A stretch of 58,035 bases of DNA from assembly GCF_020829645.1 (NCBI RefSeq), contig NZ_JAIVFS010000051.1, positions 1 to 58,035 of the forward strand, given 5' to 3'. The first letter of the stretch is position 1. Each line of letters starts with the position of its first letter. A program made the position numbers and the translations under genes. This document shows positions 57,158 to 58,035 of this stretch, one piece after another. The notes below the pieces were generated by a model. It ran no database searches, had not been told where the DNA came from, and worked only from the letters and a program-made list of their open reading frames with translations. Source of the stretch: Nostoc mirabile CHAB5784. Lineage in GTDB: Bacteria > Cyanobacteriota > Cyanobacteriia > Cyanobacteriales > Nostocaceae.

Positions 57158-57352
57158 ATGTCTGAACAACAAAAATCTGGTAGTCAAGAAACAACGCCCA
57201 GTTCTTCTGGTGATTACGAAACCCCTGTTGACGAAAGTAAGCGCAAAACTGGCGATAGTGAAAAGAGCGATGCTAAAACCACTGCTACACCAGAAGCACC
57301 AGGAGAGGATGGTATAGCAGGTAGCCCCAATCAGGGAACTGAGTCACGTTAA
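57158..57352 (+). CDS. small disordered hydrophilic protein
   Basis: 64 aa, made almost only of S, T, E, D, K, G, P and Q (MSEQQKSGSQETTPSSSGDY ... EDGIAGSPNQGTESR). It has no hydrophobic core, so it is intrinsically disordered. AGGAATGTAATA precedes ATG 57158 and a strong terminator follows at 57423, both supporting a real gene. Composition resembles small stress-related hydrophilic proteins, but no family is recognised. Confidence 0.65.
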   Translation: MSEQQKSGSQETTPSSSGDYETPVDESKRKTGDSEKSDAKTTATPEAPGEDGIAGSPNQGTESR

Positions 57353-57422
57353 TTGGTTTGAAGTTTGCCAAGTTTCAATAATCTACTTGGGTTTTTCTAG
57401 TAACCCCGATTTACTAAACTTT

Positions 57423-57466
57423 GAGTGGATAGTTGTGGTTTATATCACGATTATCCACTCATTTTT
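57423..57466 (+). terminator. rho-independent terminator
   Basis: GAGTGGAT (57423-57430) pairs with ATCCACTC (57453-57460), with an inner TTGTG/CACGA stem, followed by ATTTTTG. It lies 70 bases after the small disordered protein gene. Confidence 0.75.
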
Positions 57467-57490
57467 GTTGTGTGAGAATCTTTTTTAGGA

Positions 57491-57741
57491 CAATACAGTT
57501 CAGTTAAGCTTTTTTCTCTGCCCCTGCAACGCCCAATACGGTTCGGTTAAGAATATTTGTAGGTTGGGTTGAACATTCGTGTTACCTAACAAACCCTGCA
57601 ATATGTTGGGTTTCGTTCCTCAACCCAACCTACACATTTTTATTTTTTGGGCTTAACCGAACCGTATTGCTGCAAAGCCAGCCTCCCCTGCTCAATAACA
57701 GCCTGCTTTAACAGATAAATTTGCTTAACCCAAGCGTATTG
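57491..57741. mobile_element. family C element, copy 3, with two further elements nested inside
   Basis: Outer ends: CAATACAGTTCAGTTAAGC (57491) and GCTTAACCCAAGCGTATTG (to 57741). Inside is a second unit bounded by CAATACGGTTCGGTTAAG (57534) and CTTAACCGAACCGTATTG (to 57669). Inside that is a family E unit, GTAGGTTGGGTTGA ... CAACCCAACCTAC (57559-57633). Three nested pairs of inverted ends are visible. No coding content. Confidence 0.85.
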
Positions 57742-57795
57742 GTTTTTAGGGCGGGTAGGACTGGTGTGGTAAGTGCGTAAGCGCAGCTAGGCTAT

Positions 57796-58035
57796 CAACA
57801 AGTAAATGCTCTCGCTCAACAAGTAAATGCTCTCGCTCAACAAGTAAATGCTCTCGCTCAACAAGTAAATGCTCTCGCTCAACAAGTAAATGCTCTCGCT
57901 CAACAAGTAAATGCTCTCGCTCAACAAGCAAATGCTCTCGCTCAACAAGCAAATGCTCTCGCTCAACAAGCAAATGCTCTCGCTCAACAAGCAAATGCTC
58001 TCGCTCAACAAGCAAATGCTCTCGCTCAACAAGCA
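57796..58035. repeat. 21-bp tandem repeat running off the window
   Basis: About 11 units of AACAAGTAAATGCTCTCGCTC. The first six units have AAGTAAATG and the later ones AAGCAAATG. Because 21 is three times seven, frames stay open: QQVNALA on the plus strand, LVEREHL or LSESICL on the minus strand. No ribosome-binding site is seen. The array could be intergenic, or the edge of a coiled-coil gene lying to the right. Confidence 0.85.

Noticed and set aside
57796..58035. CRISPR array
   Set aside because: Units are contiguous 21-mers without unique spacers. The same holds for the 42-bp and 62-bp arrays. No cas genes are present.

Overview
The window is chromosomal DNA of a filamentous, Nostoc-like cyanobacterium. 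The evidence is frequent GCGATCGC (HIP1) octamers, tandem heptamers of the AATTCGT type (STRR repeats), a high-light-inducible protein relic, a pheophorbide a oxygenase-like Rieske enzyme, a DUF2949 protein, a Mo-nitrogenase C-terminal-like protein, an nrtABCD nitrate transporter and many RTX-type proteins. No rRNA, intact tRNA or CRISPR array was found.

Layout. 1-7.1 kb: the 3' end of a group II intron, an AbrB-type membrane protein, a tnpB relic with two elements nested inside it, a Rieske oxygenase, a Lin0512 protein and a lone cNMP-binding domain, separated by repeats. 7.1-14 kb: ileS with a repeat-derived insert, a photolyase, an acireductone dioxygenase-like cupin, a permease relic and a ribbon-helix-helix/Mop protein. 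14-17.3 kb: an FG-GAP/RTX protein and its decayed copy. 18-24 kb: a frameshifted hli relic, DUF2949, ftsH, moeZ, small proteins, an IS982 relic and a JAMM peptidase. 24.5-31.7 kb: three tandem RTX genes with similar leaders and terminators. 31.7-39 kb: a DUF58 protein and nrtDCBA on the minus strand. 39.5-46.6 kb: argJ, a DUF3471 fragment, two Gly/Asn/Pro-rich repeat proteins, a gene split by a small transposable element, and an MDR oxidoreductase. 46.8-50.1 kb: a toxin-antitoxin pair behind a perfect palindrome, then a two-gene unit of a winged-helix-like protein and a P-loop ATPase with a C-terminal helix-hairpin-helix region. 50.4-53.6 kb: an arsenosugar cluster (arsS, PiT transporter, arsM). 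53.7-58 kb: a response regulator, a Mo-nitrogenase-like protein, a methyltransferase, a GNAT, a small disordered protein, a triple-nested element and a 21-bp tandem array running off the end.

Functional links. NrtA-D form one nitrate ABC transporter, but nirA and narB are not beside it. ArsM, PiT and ArsS fit uptake of arsenate followed by methylation and arsenosugar synthesis. MoeZ and the JAMM peptidase, on the same strand 1.7 kb apart, resemble the pair that activates and processes a sulfur-carrier protein for cysteine synthesis in actinobacteria.

The dominant theme is small non-autonomous elements. At least eight inverted-repeat families are present, several nested inside each other. One (family A, ends TATCATGTCCG) has four copies, all with 3-bp T-N-A target duplications, and one copy splits a reading frame that closes exactly when the element is removed. 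Short palindromes also lie in frame inside coding genes (ileS, the ARD-like gene, GNAT). The best candidates for undescribed biology are these in-frame palindromes, the RTX amplification that carried along 5' pieces of the JAMM gene, and the ATPase/winged-helix unit. All identifications come from reading the sequence by eye; no database search was possible.
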